Positions 40,779 through 50,049 are shown, counted from the stretch's first letter. The stretch is 64,000 nucleotides of DNA from Paenibacillus silvisoli (GCF_030866765.1 NZ_CP133017.1:6538001-6602000); one strand, 5' to 3'. Made by a program: numbers and translations. Notes: a model not told the origin generated them from the letters alone.

Positions 40779-41600
40779 TTACTTCGACACGTCCTCGCCG
40801 AAATACGTATTGGAAATGTTCAGATAGGTGCCGTCCGCCTTCATATCGGCAATCGCCTTGTTGACGGCGCTGACCAGCTCCGCGTTGTCCTTCCGGAACA
40901 GCAGGCCGCTCTGCGATGCGTTGTCCGTTTCGTCGACCACTTTGATCGGCACGTCCGGGCGCTGCTTTTTGAGATCGAGGAAGCTCAGCTTGTCGTTGAT
41001 CGTCGCGTCGATCCGGCCTGACGTCAGCAGGTCGATCGCCTGGTTGAAGCCTTCGATCTGGACGATCTCCGCGCCGTTCGCTTTCGCGATATCGCCGAGG
41101 TCGCTCGTAAGCGATTGGCCGGATTTTTTGCCCTTGAGATCGGCCAGCTTCTTAATGTCCGTGTTGCTTTCCTGAACAATCAGCACCGCCTTGGAAACGA
41201 TGTACGGATCGGAAAAATCGTACTTCTCCTTCCGGTCATCCCGGATCGTCACCTCGTTCGCCACCATGTCGAAGCGGCCCGCGTCCAGCCCGGCGAGCAT
41301 GCCGTCCCATTGGGTCTCCACGAACTTCGCCTTCACGCCGAGCCGCTTGGCCACTTCCTCCGCAACCTGAACGTCGAAGCCGGTCAGTTTCCCTTCTTTG
41401 TCGTGAAAGGTGAACGGGGCGTAAGTGCCTTCGGTGCCGACCGTAATTTCGCCGTTCGACTTAATCGACTCGAGCAAATTTCTGCCCGGCGCGTTCGCTT
41501 CGTTATTCGACTCCTGCTTGCCTCCGCAAGCGGTCAGGTTGAAAGCCAGCAGCGCCGTCGCCGCGAGCGCCATATATAGTCGGGTCGAGCCTTTGATCAT
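40779..41600 (-). CDS. Amino acid ABC transporter substrate-binding lipoprotein
   Basis: A 273-residue family-3 solute-binding protein. The signal peptide ends in the lipobox FNLTAC (Cys near 25). The bilobed domain begins ITVGTEGTYAPFTFHDKEGKLTGFDV and carries the Arg/Asp amino acid-binding pattern in EVTIRDDRKEKYDFSDPY. Sequence character is closest to cystine-binding TcyA-type proteins, but the ligand is not proven. The ATG at 41600 has GGGGGAA upstream, which lies partly in an inverted repeat that could hide the ribosome binding site. Confidence 0.93.
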   Translation of the reverse strand: MIKGSTRLYMALAATALLAFNLTACGGKQESNNEANAPGRNLLESIKSNGEITVGTEGTYAPFTFHDKEGKLTGFDVQVAEEVAKRLGVKAKFVETQWDGMLAGLDAGRFDMVANEVTIRDDRKEKYDFSDPYIVSKAVLIVQESNTDIKKLADLKGKKSGQSLTSDLGDIAKANGAEIVQIEGFNQAIDLLTSGRIDATINDKLSFLDLKKQRPDVPIKVVDETDNASQSGLLFRKDNAELVSAVNKAIADMKADGTYLNISNTYFGEDVSK

Positions 41601-41609
41601 CGCAATTCC

Positions 41610-41628
41610 CCCAATATTCAATGTTGGG
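41610..41628 (-). promoter_or_regulatory. Inverted repeat overlapping the ribosome binding site of the binding-protein gene
   Basis: CCCAACATTGAATATTGGG on the minus strand is a near-perfect 19-bp palindrome. Its 3' arm runs into TTGGGGGAA, the ribosome binding site 8-10 bases before the ATG. It could be an operator or a translation-blocking hairpin. Confidence 0.4.
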
Positions 41629-41690
41629 AGTAGTATGCGGACTTTGAGATTGGTTCATTCCTCCAGAACTGGCGCTGGGGGAGAGGGTTT

Positions 41691-41814
41691 TCCGCCGATG
41701 TGTTGCTCTACGGGCAACTCTTTGGGCGACTAAGCCAATGTACGGTATCTGTTACCTCTCTTCGAGCGAATTCGCCGTTTTCACGCCAATGTGCAGTATC
41801 TGTTACCTCTCTTT
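41691..41814. repeat. Intergenic repeat cluster, second site
   Basis: Three units: the first with core TTGCTCTACGGGCAAC, the next two with GGTATCTGTTACC and AGTATCTGTTACC, each after CCAATGTR or CCGATGTG and before TCTTT or CTCTCTT. Same family as the clusters at 6.4, 46.6 and 62.8-63.1 kb. It lies between the divergent ABC operon and the drug exporter gene. Confidence 0.8.
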
Positions 41815-41842
41815 ACGCCCACACAAGCCAGCCCCGCCAGCT

Positions 41843-41870
41843 TTGACACATCCAGGGGGTGTACTATAAT
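41843..41870 (+). promoter_or_regulatory. Consensus sigma-A promoter of the Bcr/CflA exporter gene
   Basis: TTGACA (41843-41848), 16-base spacer, TATAAT (41865-41870), both perfect matches. The start codon is 46 bases downstream. Confidence 0.8.
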
Positions 41871-41915
41871 GAGTAGAGCTTTCAACCTAGGCATCAAGAA
41901 AGGAAATTTCAAACT

Positions 41916-43154
41916 ATGAACGCTATGACCGGCGAATCCGTCGCCATGCCGCGGTCCAGGCGGCTGTGGATTGCGGCCGTGCTCGGTTCCCTGAGCGCCT
42001 TCGGACCTTTGTCGCTCGATATGTATTTGCCCGCCCTGCCGAAGCTCGCGGACGATCTGCACACCAGCACCTCGCTCGCGCAGCTCAGCCTGACCGCCTG
42101 CCTCGTCGGACTTGCGCTCGGGCAGCTGTTCGCGGGCCCGATCAGCGACGTCCGCGGCCGCCGAGGGCCGCTTCTCATCGGACTGCTGCTGTACACCGCA
42201 GCCTCGCTGCTTTGCATGATTGCGCCTACGATCGGCACCTTTACCGTGCTGCGGTTCGTGCAAGGGTTGGCCGGCGCCGCGGGAATCGTCATTGCCCGCG
42301 CCGTCGTGCGGGATTTGTACAACGGGCCGGAGCTAACCAAATTTTTCTCGCTGCTCATGCTGGTCAACGGCATCGCGCCGATCGCCGCCCCCATCGTCGG
42401 CGGTCAGCTGCTTCGCTTCACGACATGGCACGGCGTGTTTCTCGTTCTCGCCTTAATCGGACTGATTATGTTTCTTACGGTATTACTAGGCCTGCCCGAG
42501 ACACTGCCCGCCAGCCGCAGAGCGAAGAGCGGCCTGAGAAATACGTCGTCGACGTTTCTGCGCCTGCTCACGAATCGGAGCTTTATGGGCTACGCGCTCG
42601 CGCAGGGCTTCGTCATGGCGGCTATGTTCGCCTACATCTCCGGCTCGCCGTTCGTGCTGCAGGAGGTGTACGGCGTATCGCCGCAAATGTTCAGCCTCTG
42701 CTTCGCGATCAACGGGCTCGGCATCATTCTCGCCAGCCAAGCGACGGCCCGGCTGGCCGATCGCGTGAACGAGTCTAAGCTGCTCCTTTCTGGACTCGCT
42801 CTGGCCGCGGCCGGCGGCGTCGCCTTGCTGCTCATGCTGCTTATCCATGCGCCGCTGGCGCTCGTGCTGATTCCCTTGTTCTTCGTCGTGTCGAGCGTCG
42901 GCATCGTCTCCACGATGGGCTTCTCGCTCGCGATGCGCAGCCAAGGCAACAACGCCGGCAGCGCATCCGCGCTGCAAGGGCTCATGTCGATGATCTTCGG
43001 CTCCATCGTCGCGCCGTTCGTCGGCATCGCCGGCAGCGGCACCGCGATCCCGATGGGTATCATCATCGCGGCGCTCGAATGCCTCGCGCTTCTGATTTTC
43101 CTGCTGCTAGTCGGCAGAGCAACAGCCCCTGCCACCGCCGCCGAGCCAAACTAA
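41916..43154 (+). CDS. Bcr/CflA-family multidrug efflux MFS transporter
   Basis: A 412-residue membrane protein with 12 hydrophobic segments. The family segment SLDMYLPALPKLADDL lies near residue 30, motif A-like AGPISDVRGRRGPLL near 72, and RFVQGLAGAAGIVIARAVVRDLY near 110, all typical of Bcr/CflA drug:H+ antiporters (bicyclomycin, chloramphenicol-type substrates). It is monocistronic, with a consensus promoter and terminator, so expression is likely constitutive unless the nearby repeats act as operators. Confidence 0.93.
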   Translation: MNAMTGESVAMPRSRRLWIAAVLGSLSAFGPLSLDMYLPALPKLADDLHTSTSLAQLSLTACLVGLALGQLFAGPISDVRGRRGPLLIGLLLYTAASLLCMIAPTIGTFTVLRFVQGLAGAAGIVIARAVVRDLYNGPELTKFFSLLMLVNGIAPIAAPIVGGQLLRFTTWHGVFLVLALIGLIMFLTVLLGLPETLPASRRAKSGLRNTSSTFLRLLTNRSFMGYALAQGFVMAAMFAYISGSPFVLQEVYGVSPQMFSLCFAINGLGIILASQATARLADRVNESKLLLSGLALAAAGGVALLLMLLIHAPLALVLIPLFFVVSSVGIVSTMGFSLAMRSQGNNAGSASALQGLMSMIFGSIVAPFVGIAGSGTAIPMGIIIAALECLALLIFLLLVGRATAPATAAEPN

Positions 43155-43192
43155 AAATCCCCTTCATCCGGCGCCGGGTGAAGGGGATTTTT
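43153..43192. terminator. Bidirectional terminator after the drug exporter gene
   Basis: AAAAATCCCCTTCA / TGAAGGGGATTTTT with a GC-rich loop that can pair further (CCGGCGCCGG). It lies between convergent genes. Confidence 0.92.
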
Positions 43193-43193
43193 A

Positions 43194-44324
43194 TTACGAA
43201 CCGAATACGCGCTTGATCGCTTCCAGGTACGCCATGCCGTTCTTCGTATCCGGCTCCAAATAACTGCCTTCCGTCCACTCGTTCCACGCGTTCACCGTAA
43301 AAGACGGGAAACGATTTTCTCCCGTCGCCAGAAACGCCCGCATTCGCTCCAACGACGCCTCGAACAGCTCCGGCGTATTGCCGGACAGCATGCCCATGTA
43401 CGGGTAGCCAAGATTGTCGTAGCCATCCGACTGAACCGTGCGCGGCGAGGAGTCCCAACCCATCGTAACGTTCGGCAAGTACGGCAAATCGTACATCGCC
43501 GAGAACGTCGACCAATCCGCCGCCGACTTCTCGCTGATCTCCGCATACGGCGTCTCCGGGAACGTCGGCAGCTCCTGATGGTGAATCCACACATACGAGG
43601 AGATGCTGTCGATGCCGAGCGCGGCCAGCAGCTCGCTGCCGTTCGTGATCGCCTTCTCCCCCGGCAAAATCTGCACGCCCCACACGACCGCATTCAGATG
43701 CATCTCGCCAAGCCCCGCTTCCCGCACCCGCAGACGAAAATCGTCCAGCGCCTCCTTCGTCGCCGCGACGCTGCCGAGCCCTTTGACCAAGCTCATCAGC
43801 TCATACACGGAAAAGTACAGCTTGCCGTCGACCCGCCAATAGTTTGGCTTGTTGAAGTAGGTGCGGATCATATGATCGGTTGCCTGCGTGAATGCCGTTC
43901 GGCTTACCGTCCCCGGCGCCAGCACATTGTACGGCGTGCTCCGCTGGGCCGGATGAATGTCGATCCAGTCGTGGTTCGCCCACATGAGCGCGAATTTCAA
44001 GCGGCTATTGTTGCTCGCCCCGAGGAACCCTTCCTCCAACGCGCGATCCAAGTACGGGCCATCCTCGTACCAGTACCAGTCAAAAATAAACGTGTCGACG
44101 CCATGATCGGCGGCCGCGTCGATTTTGCGCGCCATGACGGCCGGATCGGCTTCGTCCTCATAGCCCCACAGCGGCACCTTCGGCTGCTCGTGGCCCGGGA
44201 ACCGGGGCTCAGCGCGCTTCGTCAGCTCCCACTCCGTCCACCCTTTGCCATGCCAAGCTTCATTTCGTTTATCCACGTGATAGTTCGGAAAATAATACAC
44301 CGCGACTTCAACCGGCTTGCTCAT
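43194..44324 (-). CDS. Glycoside hydrolase family 99-like protein (WbsX type)
   Basis: A 376-residue cytoplasmic protein. VAVYYFPNYHVD at the N-terminus, GWTEWELTKRAEPRFPGHEQPKVPLWG (about 28-54), DTFIFDWYWYEDGPYLDRALEEGFL (about 77-101) and the late NAWNEWTEGSYLEPD (about 348-362) match the GH99-like WbsX family, which occurs in polysaccharide clusters and as stand-alone hydrolases. The acidic residues in the last motif could be catalytic. ATG at 44324 is used. An AraC-type regulator gene lies 125 bases upstream on the same strand and may control it, suggesting use of an external glycan; the substrate is unknown. Confidence 0.88.
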   Translation of the reverse strand: MSKPVEVAVYYFPNYHVDKRNEAWHGKGWTEWELTKRAEPRFPGHEQPKVPLWGYEDEADPAVMARKIDAAADHGVDTFIFDWYWYEDGPYLDRALEEGFLGASNNSRLKFALMWANHDWIDIHPAQRSTPYNVLAPGTVSRTAFTQATDHMIRTYFNKPNYWRVDGKLYFSVYELMSLVKGLGSVAATKEALDDFRLRVREAGLGEMHLNAVVWGVQILPGEKAITNGSELLAALGIDSISSYVWIHHQELPTFPETPYAEISEKSAADWSTFSAMYDLPYLPNVTMGWDSSPRTVQSDGYDNLGYPYMGMLSGNTPELFEASLERMRAFLATGENRFPSFTVNAWNEWTEGSYLEPDTKNGMAYLEAIKRVFGS

Positions 44325-44449
44325 CGTCCATCGGCCTCCAAACGAATAAAGGATCATCTGCTAGGTTCATCCTACCCCAGCCGCGATGATCCTGTATTTG
44401 GAGCGCGGGCGTTCGTTTTTGGACAAAAGGCGAATTTGTGCGCGTGCAG

Positions 44450-45379
44450 CTAGGGGGAGCTTCTCAGCGAATCGGCGTACGCCCGCGGCGGCATTCCCTC
44501 AATCTTCTTGAACAGGCGGCTAAAATAATGCAGATCCTCGTACCCGCACAGCCCCGCCACTTCACCGACCGACATCCCGCCCTGCTGCAGCAGCTCCTTC
44601 GCCCGCTCCATGCGAAACCGGGCGACATAACGCGTCCACGATAACCCGGTCGCCTGCTTGAACAGCGTGCGGGCGTATTTTTCCGTCATGCCATGGCGGC
44701 GCACGAGCGCGTCCAAGTCCACCTCCGTCCGATAGCGGCTGCGCAGCAGCTCGATCATCTCCGCAATCATCGCTTTATGCGGATTGTCCTGCTTAATGCC
44801 TTCCGAAGTGTGCGTATCCTCCAGCACGAGACCGATCACATCGAGCAGACAAGCGCGCATCCGAGCCTGGTAGCCAAAAGGTTTGCCCGTAAACAGCGCG
44901 AGAAGCTCCTTGAAGCGTTCGCCGAAACGGTGCGCTTTTGCCCCCGAAGAGTAGACCGCCGGCAGCTCGAAATCGGTGAACTTCGGCGCGGGGCGCTCCA
45001 GCAGCTCTTCCAAAACCGGCACCTCCGGCAGATTGGCGTAGTCCACGTTGACGTACACCTCATCGGAGAAGTCCTGCTCCCGCCCCATATAGACCGGGTC
45101 AAAATGACAGGCATAATACGCGAACGAACCGCCCTCCTCCGGCATGCGGCACGCATTAACGACATGCGGCGGAATCATGTGCAGATCGCCCGCCCGCAGC
45201 AGAAACTCCCGATCACCCAGCGTGTAAAGCGCGCTGCCTTGGGTAATGTAGATGAATTCGTAGTCGTAGATGACCCGGCGCGGCACCCGGTAGCGCTCGT
45301 TGCCTTCATTGTAGTGGACGTAACGGACATACGGGGCCAGCTGGAGCAGGCCGATGGGAAGGGCTTTGGACTCGGTCAT
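44450..45379 (-). CDS. AraC-family transcriptional regulator
   Basis: A 309-residue regulator. The N-terminal 150 residues form a cupin-like sugar-sensing domain (FIYITQGSALYTLGDREFLLRAGDLHMIPP). The C-terminal 100 residues have two helix-turn-helix units: VDLDALVRRHGMTEKYARTLFKQATG and MSVGEVAGLCGYEDLHYFSRLFKKIEG. It probably activates the GH99-like gene downstream in response to a sugar. A GGAGGCCCTCC palindrome sits just before the start and includes the likely ribosome binding site. Confidence 0.93.
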   Translation of the reverse strand: MTESKALPIGLLQLAPYVRYVHYNEGNERYRVPRRVIYDYEFIYITQGSALYTLGDREFLLRAGDLHMIPPHVVNACRMPEEGGSFAYYACHFDPVYMGREQDFSDEVYVNVDYANLPEVPVLEELLERPAPKFTDFELPAVYSSGAKAHRFGERFKELLALFTGKPFGYQARMRACLLDVIGLVLEDTHTSEGIKQDNPHKAMIAEMIELLRSRYRTEVDLDALVRRHGMTEKYARTLFKQATGLSWTRYVARFRMERAKELLQQGGMSVGEVAGLCGYEDLHYFSRLFKKIEGMPPRAYADSLRSSP

Positions 45380-45428
45380 GGTTTTGGAGGGCCTCCCTTG
45401 TATGGACTGGACTGCGACTGCGATTTCG

Positions 45429-46265
45429 TTACGTCAAAATCATCCGCGCCGCAAAAAGGGCCAGCGCCGCGCACATGATCCAGATTAGCAGTTTGCTGCC
45501 GATCCGGCGCGCGATGATCGCGCCCAGATAACCGCCGAGCAGCGCCCCGGGCGCAAGCGGCAGCACGAGCTGCCAATCCCATTCGCCGCGGTACAAATGC
45601 ATGCCGCTGCCAAAGAGCGCGGAGACCAGGATGACCGACATCGAGGTCGCCGTGGCGATATGCGGCGGGAACCGGAATAGCAGCACCATGGCGGGAATGA
45701 GCAGCACGCCGCCGCCGATGCCGAGCAGGCCGGATATGAGGCCGACCGCTCCGCCGATCAAGAGCGCCGGCAGCAGGCTGTAGCCGTATCGGTGCTCGGT
45801 GCCGCTCGTGTCGGCGAAGGTGCGGTTATAGCGCCAAGTGCCGCTGAACGGTTTGATCCGTTGGCGCAGCAGGAGCAGCACGACCATGAACAGCATGAAC
45901 ACGCCGAATGCCCGCCGGAAGGTGTCCGGGTTGAACAGCGAGGTCAAGCTTGCGCCGACCATCGACATCGGAGCGCTTGAAAGCGAGAAGAACAGCGCGC
46001 AGCGGAGGTCGGTTTTGCGCTCTTTCATAAACGTGAGCGTCGACGTCAGCGACGTGAACACGAGCACGCCAAGCGAGACGCCGACCGCCATCGACGTATC
46101 GATTGTCATCCCCAGCATGGACGGGCCGAGCAGCAGCAGCCCGGGCACGATGATGACGCCGCCTCCAAGGCCGACGACGGCGCCGAAGGTGGACGCGATT
46201 AATCCGAGCGCGAACAACATCAGCAGAGTAGGAAAATCCCATGGGATTGCATCAGGTTGGAGCAT
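45429..46265 (-). CDS. TauE/SafE-family sulfite exporter-like permease
   Basis: A 278-residue membrane protein with about eight hydrophobic segments. The family repeats are visible: GLIASTFGAVVGLGGGVIIVP near residue 20 and GGAVGLISGLLGIGGGVLLIPAMVLLFRFPP near 165, with HIATATSMSV following. TauE/SafE proteins export sulfite or other small organosulfur anions or take up related compounds. ATG at 46265 is used with GAGG upstream; the frame is open for 24 more codons. The neighbouring genes give no firm clue to the substrate. Confidence 0.9.
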   Translation of the reverse strand: MLQPDAIPWDFPTLLMLFALGLIASTFGAVVGLGGGVIIVPGLLLLGPSMLGMTIDTSMAVGVSLGVLVFTSLTSTLTFMKERKTDLRCALFFSLSSAPMSMVGASLTSLFNPDTFRRAFGVFMLFMVVLLLLRQRIKPFSGTWRYNRTFADTSGTEHRYGYSLLPALLIGGAVGLISGLLGIGGGVLLIPAMVLLFRFPPHIATATSMSVILVSALFGSGMHLYRGEWDWQLVLPLAPGALLGGYLGAIIARRIGSKLLIWIMCAALALFAARMILT

Positions 46266-46391
46266 CTGCGGCGAGTACCTCTTTTCGTTGATGTGAAGCT
46301 TTTCTCCCCCCATTATACAGAAAATAGGCGCCTGCATGTTTGCGGTGGCGGCGGGAAAACTAGAAGGGTCATTTCAAAAGGAGGCATTGTC

Positions 46392-46517
46392 ATGGATCAA
46401 AACTTCATAAACAAGCTCCACGATACGCAGGCTAAAGCTGAACGCAACCAGAAGCGACAGGGCAAAGGTTCCCCTGCCAAACAGCTGGCGAGCAAGCAGC
46501 ACAGCACGAACAAGTAG
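46392..46517 (+). CDS. Small basic 41-residue protein (DUF4023-like)
   Basis: AAAAGGAGG lies 7 bases before the ATG. The product is hydrophilic and Lys/Gln-rich (HDTQAKAERNQKRQGKG, ending SKQHSTNK). It looks like the short DUF4023 proteins of Bacillales, whose C-terminus I recall as KQHSTNK; this is from memory. No function is known. It is divergent from the TauE/SafE gene. Confidence 0.75.
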   Translation: MDQNFINKLHDTQAKAERNQKRQGKGSPAKQLASKQHSTNK

Positions 46518-46600
46518 CGGAAGAAATGGCAAGAGGCAGAGCAGGCTAGCTGCTTTGCCTCTTTATTGCGCGCGGTGCTGCCAAGGAGAGGAAGCTGCTC

Positions 46601-46684
46601 CCTAATGTGTTGCTCTTGGAGCTGCTCTTTGCTCGATTCCGCCGTTTCCTCGCCAATGTAGCGCTCCCAGAGCTATTCTTCCAC
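46601..46684. repeat. Intergenic repeat cluster, third site
   Basis: Two units: TAATGTGTTGCTCTTGGAGC, then after CGATTCCGCCGTTTCC a second CCAATGTAGCGCTCCCAGAGC, ending CTATTCTTCCAC. Both have the GCTC-GAGC type of core. Same family as the 6.4-kb cluster, whose last units end CACTCTTCCAC. It fills most of the gap before the amine oxidase stop codon. Confidence 0.75.
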
Positions 46685-46735
46685 CGGCTCACCAAGCCAG
46701 CCGCTTCAAGCGGCCGCCATCCCGGCCCGCTCCCG

Positions 46736-48349
46736 CTAGCCCGCATCCGCCCCATGCTCGGCCTGCAGCGCGGAGATAATCTCCGCGGCGGCGCGTTCGC
46801 CGCTTTCGACGGCGCCGTTCATGTAGCCTTGGTACACCACGGAGGTGTGCTCCCCCGCAAAATGGCAGCGGCCCTCCCGGCCCTCGGCCTCCTCCTCGAT
46901 GCCGGTGAACTTCGTGTACTGCCCCACCTTGCGGTACGCGTACGAGCCGAGCGAGAACGGATTGCCCGGCCAGTAATCGCGCGTCACCTTGCCGTTCCAG
47001 CGCTGGGTAATGCCGGGTATGACCGGCTCCAGCTGATGCAGAAACTGCTGCGCACGCTCCGGCAGCGAGCCGAGATTCATCCCCTCCGCGACATGGCCGC
47101 CCGTATATTCGACCAATATTCCCGAAGTGCCCGGCTGGCCGCGCGTCACGTCGAATGTATTTTGATACCCGTTGTCCGCGATCGTATCGCCGTTGCACCC
47201 TGCCGCATTCCAGCAGCGATCGATAAACTGCAGATGCAGCTTGCTGTTCGCCCCCATGCCCAGCTCCTCGATCGCCGTTCTTTTCAACGGCCGAAAGCCG
47301 GCGTTGCTGTAATCGACCGAGCTGCGCAGAATCGAAAAAGGCAGCGTCAGCACCACATGGTCCGCCTTCGCCTCATGCGTGCCGTCGCGGTCCTGAAACC
47401 TAAGCCGATACCCGGCCCCGCCCGCCTCCTCGGCAATCGCGATCAATCGCCGTCCCCGCAGCAAAGAGCCGGGCGCGAGCCTGTCCATCAGCCGGCGCAC
47501 GATTTGATCGTTGCCGCCCCGCACATGGTACCGCTCATCCGAAACGCCGAACGGACTGAATCGCTCGCCGTCCGAAACCCCGCCATCGTGCAAATATAAA
47601 AAGTTCAAGGCGCTCTGCTCCGCCGACTCCGCGCCATATTCGATATTGCAGGCGATGTCGATGAGCCGCCCGAACTTCGAACCTTTTCCGCCGGGGACGC
47701 TCTCCTCGATCCAATCTACGACCGACATCCGGTCAAGCTCCTGCCCGCGCGGCGTGAACCGGTCATACCGCGTCGGAAAGCCCGCCGCCTTCAGATCGGC
47801 GTTCAGCTTCGGAATGACCGCCAAGAAATCCCGCGTAGCGTCTGCCAGCGTATAAGGCACCCCGTCAAAATAATAGCAAGGCTCCGTGCCCTCCTTCTCG
47901 GCAGCGATCAAATCGTTCAGCGTCAAGCCCAGCTCGTCGATCAGTCTGCGCAGCGCGTGGTGGCCGGTATCGATGAGCATGCCGCCCCGCTCGATCGACT
48001 GCTCTTCGGCGAATGCGCCGCGGCGCGTGTCGATGCGGCCGGGCACCTTTTTATGATCGGCTTCAAGAATCAGCGGCGTCAGCCCCGCCTGCTCCAGCCG
48101 ATACGCGCAGGTCAAACCGGCAAGGCCTGCCCCGATGATCACGATCTGCGCTTCGGGTGATGACGGGGAAACGGCGTCCGGAGACGGACGGTGAGACAGC
48201 ACGGGCGAAGATGGAGGCTGCGCGAGCGGATGGGCCGCTTTTCGCTTCCACTCGTACATCACTTGTTCAAAAGGGATTTTTCTCTGCGATGCTTCTTCGA
48301 TGACGACATACATTTCTCTAAATAATCGGGCGAGCGCGGTATGAGGCAT
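46736..48349 (-). CDS. Flavin monoamine oxidase / L-amino acid oxidase-like protein
   Basis: A 537-residue FAD enzyme. The dinucleotide motif is IVIIGAGLAGLTCAYRLEQAG (about residues 69-89), followed by GRIDTRRG and the C-terminal FAD motif RCHFAGEHTSVVYQGYMNGAVESGERAA near 500. The first 60 residues contain a Pro/Ser-rich linker after a helical segment. Such enzymes oxidise amines or amino acids to imines and H2O2. ATG at 48349 has AAGGAGG upstream and is preferred to the one at 48376. Substrate unknown. Confidence 0.92.
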   Translation of the reverse strand: MPHTALARLFREMYVVIEEASQRKIPFEQVMYEWKRKAAHPLAQPPSSPVLSHRPSPDAVSPSSPEAQIVIIGAGLAGLTCAYRLEQAGLTPLILEADHKKVPGRIDTRRGAFAEEQSIERGGMLIDTGHHALRRLIDELGLTLNDLIAAEKEGTEPCYYFDGVPYTLADATRDFLAVIPKLNADLKAAGFPTRYDRFTPRGQELDRMSVVDWIEESVPGGKGSKFGRLIDIACNIEYGAESAEQSALNFLYLHDGGVSDGERFSPFGVSDERYHVRGGNDQIVRRLMDRLAPGSLLRGRRLIAIAEEAGGAGYRLRFQDRDGTHEAKADHVVLTLPFSILRSSVDYSNAGFRPLKRTAIEELGMGANSKLHLQFIDRCWNAAGCNGDTIADNGYQNTFDVTRGQPGTSGILVEYTGGHVAEGMNLGSLPERAQQFLHQLEPVIPGITQRWNGKVTRDYWPGNPFSLGSYAYRKVGQYTKFTGIEEEAEGREGRCHFAGEHTSVVYQGYMNGAVESGERAAAEIISALQAEHGADAG

Positions 48350-48469
48350 ACGGTCCTCCTTAATGGAATGCTCCACAATCTACGAATCTAGTACTATGTA
48401 TGTGCAGTCGCAGAGAAAGAGGAAACGGCGCTTTAACAGAAGTTTCCAGATTATTTTCAAAGGCGCATT

Positions 48470-48507
48470 AAAAAAAGCCCGCAGCTCTTCAGAGAAGAAC
48501 TACGGGC
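48470..48507 (-). terminator. Terminator after the 92-residue protein gene
   Basis: GCCCGTAGTTCTTC, loop, GAAGAGCTGCGGGC on the minus strand, then seven T. Confidence 0.88.
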
Positions 48508-48532
48508 CTTTATTGTGCTTGGAGGGGCTGGG

Positions 48533-48811
48533 CTAGTCGATATAACCGGCAACGCCCTTGTCCATCAAGTATTCCATTTCCGCGTCCAAAATCGTTTCCA
48601 CCGTCAGCTCGTCCAGCTTCAAGCCCGGGCGGCTCAAAATATAATCCACCAGCTCGTCGCTGTCGATGTTCACTTCGCCGTTCTTGTCCTCTTGCGCGTT
48701 GTTGATGAACGTCTGCTCATGCTTCAGCACAAGCTCGATGCTGCCCGGCGCGGCGCTCGTCTTGCCGGCGATGTACTGAACAAGCTCTTTCATGTTGATT
48801 TCTTCGCTCAT
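48533..48811 (-). CDS. Conserved small acidic protein of 92 residues
   Basis: An acidic, probably all-helical, soluble protein (MKELVQYIAGKTSAAPGSI, then ELVDYILSRPGLKL, then VETILDAEMEYL). The KTSAAPGSIELVLKHEQTFIN part suggests a small helical bundle. GAGGAG lies about 11 bases before the first ATG; ATG at 48793 is a possible later start. It is monocistronic with its own terminator. I do not recognise a characterised family. Confidence 0.75.
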   Translation of the reverse strand: MSEEINMKELVQYIAGKTSAAPGSIELVLKHEQTFINNAQEDKNGEVNIDSDELVDYILSRPGLKLDELTVETILDAEMEYLMDKGVAGYID

Positions 48812-48903
48812 GTTAGATCAGCTCCTCGTCGTTTCCATTTTTGGGGTGCTTTCATTGTAGCATAGTGTGGATTCGGTTCTCAAAAAGAGCGGTCTCGCGC
48901 GAT

Positions 48904-49878
48904 CTACGGGATGAGCAGGATTTTGCCCGTGCTGGCCCGGCTCTCCAAGTAGCGGTGAGCTTCCGCCCCGTCCGCGAGCGAATAGGTCCTCGGTGACGGC
49001 AAGCGCAGCTGACCCTCCAGCATCGCGGCGAATAGCTCCCGACCGCGTCTGTTCCGCTCCTCGGCTGTCGTGACATGGTTCCACAGATCGCCGCCGGTCA
49101 GCGTTTTGCTCGTATCCATCAGCATGCGCGGATCGACCGGAGCCGGATCGCCGCCGGCCATGCCGAAGAAAACGACGGTTCCTTTCGTCCGGACGCTGCG
49201 GAAGCTGTCCATGAGGGTGGAGCCGACGGAGTCGTAGGCGACATCGACGCCGCCTTTTTCCGCCGCCGCGGACCATGCCAGGACGGAGTTTACCCAATCC
49301 GTATCGTACAGAAAGACCTCGTGGGCACCGGCGGCAAGCGCGGCCTCGCGCTTCGCGGCACTGGAGGTGAGTCCGGCAACCGCGGCTCCTTTTGCCTTGC
49401 ACAGTTGAATGAGCAATTGACCGACGCCGCCCGCCGCGGCATGGACAAGCACGTTGTCGCCCGGCTTCACGCCATAGCTGTCGTTCACGAGATATTGCGC
49501 CGTCAGCCCTTGCAGCAGCACCGCCGCGGCGGCTTCGAAGCTGATGCCCTCCGGCAGCTTAATAGCCCGGTCGGCGGGAACGGCCACGAGTTCGGCATTG
49601 GCGTGCGGCACGTCGGCGAACCCGATGCGGTCGCCAACCTGTATGCCCGTCACGCCCGGCGCTGCCTCTTCGACAACGCCCGCTCCTTCATAGCCTAGTA
49701 TGTAAGGCGGTTGGCCGACCAAATGGTAGTTGCCGCGCCGCCTGTAAATATCCGCATAATTGAGACCGATGGCGCGCATCCGCACCTTCACCGTGCCGGC
49801 CGCGAGCGGCGGGTCCGGGATGTCTTGGAGCGCCAGCACCTCCGGTCCTCCGAATGTATGAAAAACCAATGCTTTCAT
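48904..49878 (-). CDS. NADPH:quinone reductase, zinc-free alcohol dehydrogenase superfamily
   Basis: A 324-residue MDR-family protein. GLNYADIYRRRG (about 38-49), the quinone oxidoreductase signature region LLQGLTAQYLV (about 122-132), the NADPH motif VHAAAGGVGQLLIQLCKAKG (about 145-164) and TGKILLIP at the end match quinone reductases. No structural-zinc Cys cluster is present. It probably reduces quinones or enones. ATG at 49878 with GAGGGG upstream is preferred. Confidence 0.92.
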   Translation of the reverse strand: MKALVFHTFGGPEVLALQDIPDPPLAAGTVKVRMRAIGLNYADIYRRRGNYHLVGQPPYILGYEGAGVVEEAAPGVTGIQVGDRIGFADVPHANAELVAVPADRAIKLPEGISFEAAAAVLLQGLTAQYLVNDSYGVKPGDNVLVHAAAGGVGQLLIQLCKAKGAAVAGLTSSAAKREAALAAGAHEVFLYDTDWVNSVLAWSAAAEKGGVDVAYDSVGSTLMDSFRSVRTKGTVVFFGMAGGDPAPVDPRMLMDTSKTLTGGDLWNHVTTAEERNRRGRELFAAMLEGQLRLPSPRTYSLADGAEAHRYLESRASTGKILLIP

Positions 49879-50049
49879 GATGTCAGTCCCCTCAGCCGTG
49901 TAGTCACCCTCTAGCTTACTCTTCTCGCAGGCTCGTCTCAAGTCGGCCCGGCTGCCGGCGTGCGCTTAGGAGATTCGCGGCAAAACATGGTACAATACCT
50001 CTACAGTAAGGTTCGGAAAATTTGCAAGCGTGCAAAGGGGATGCTCTGC

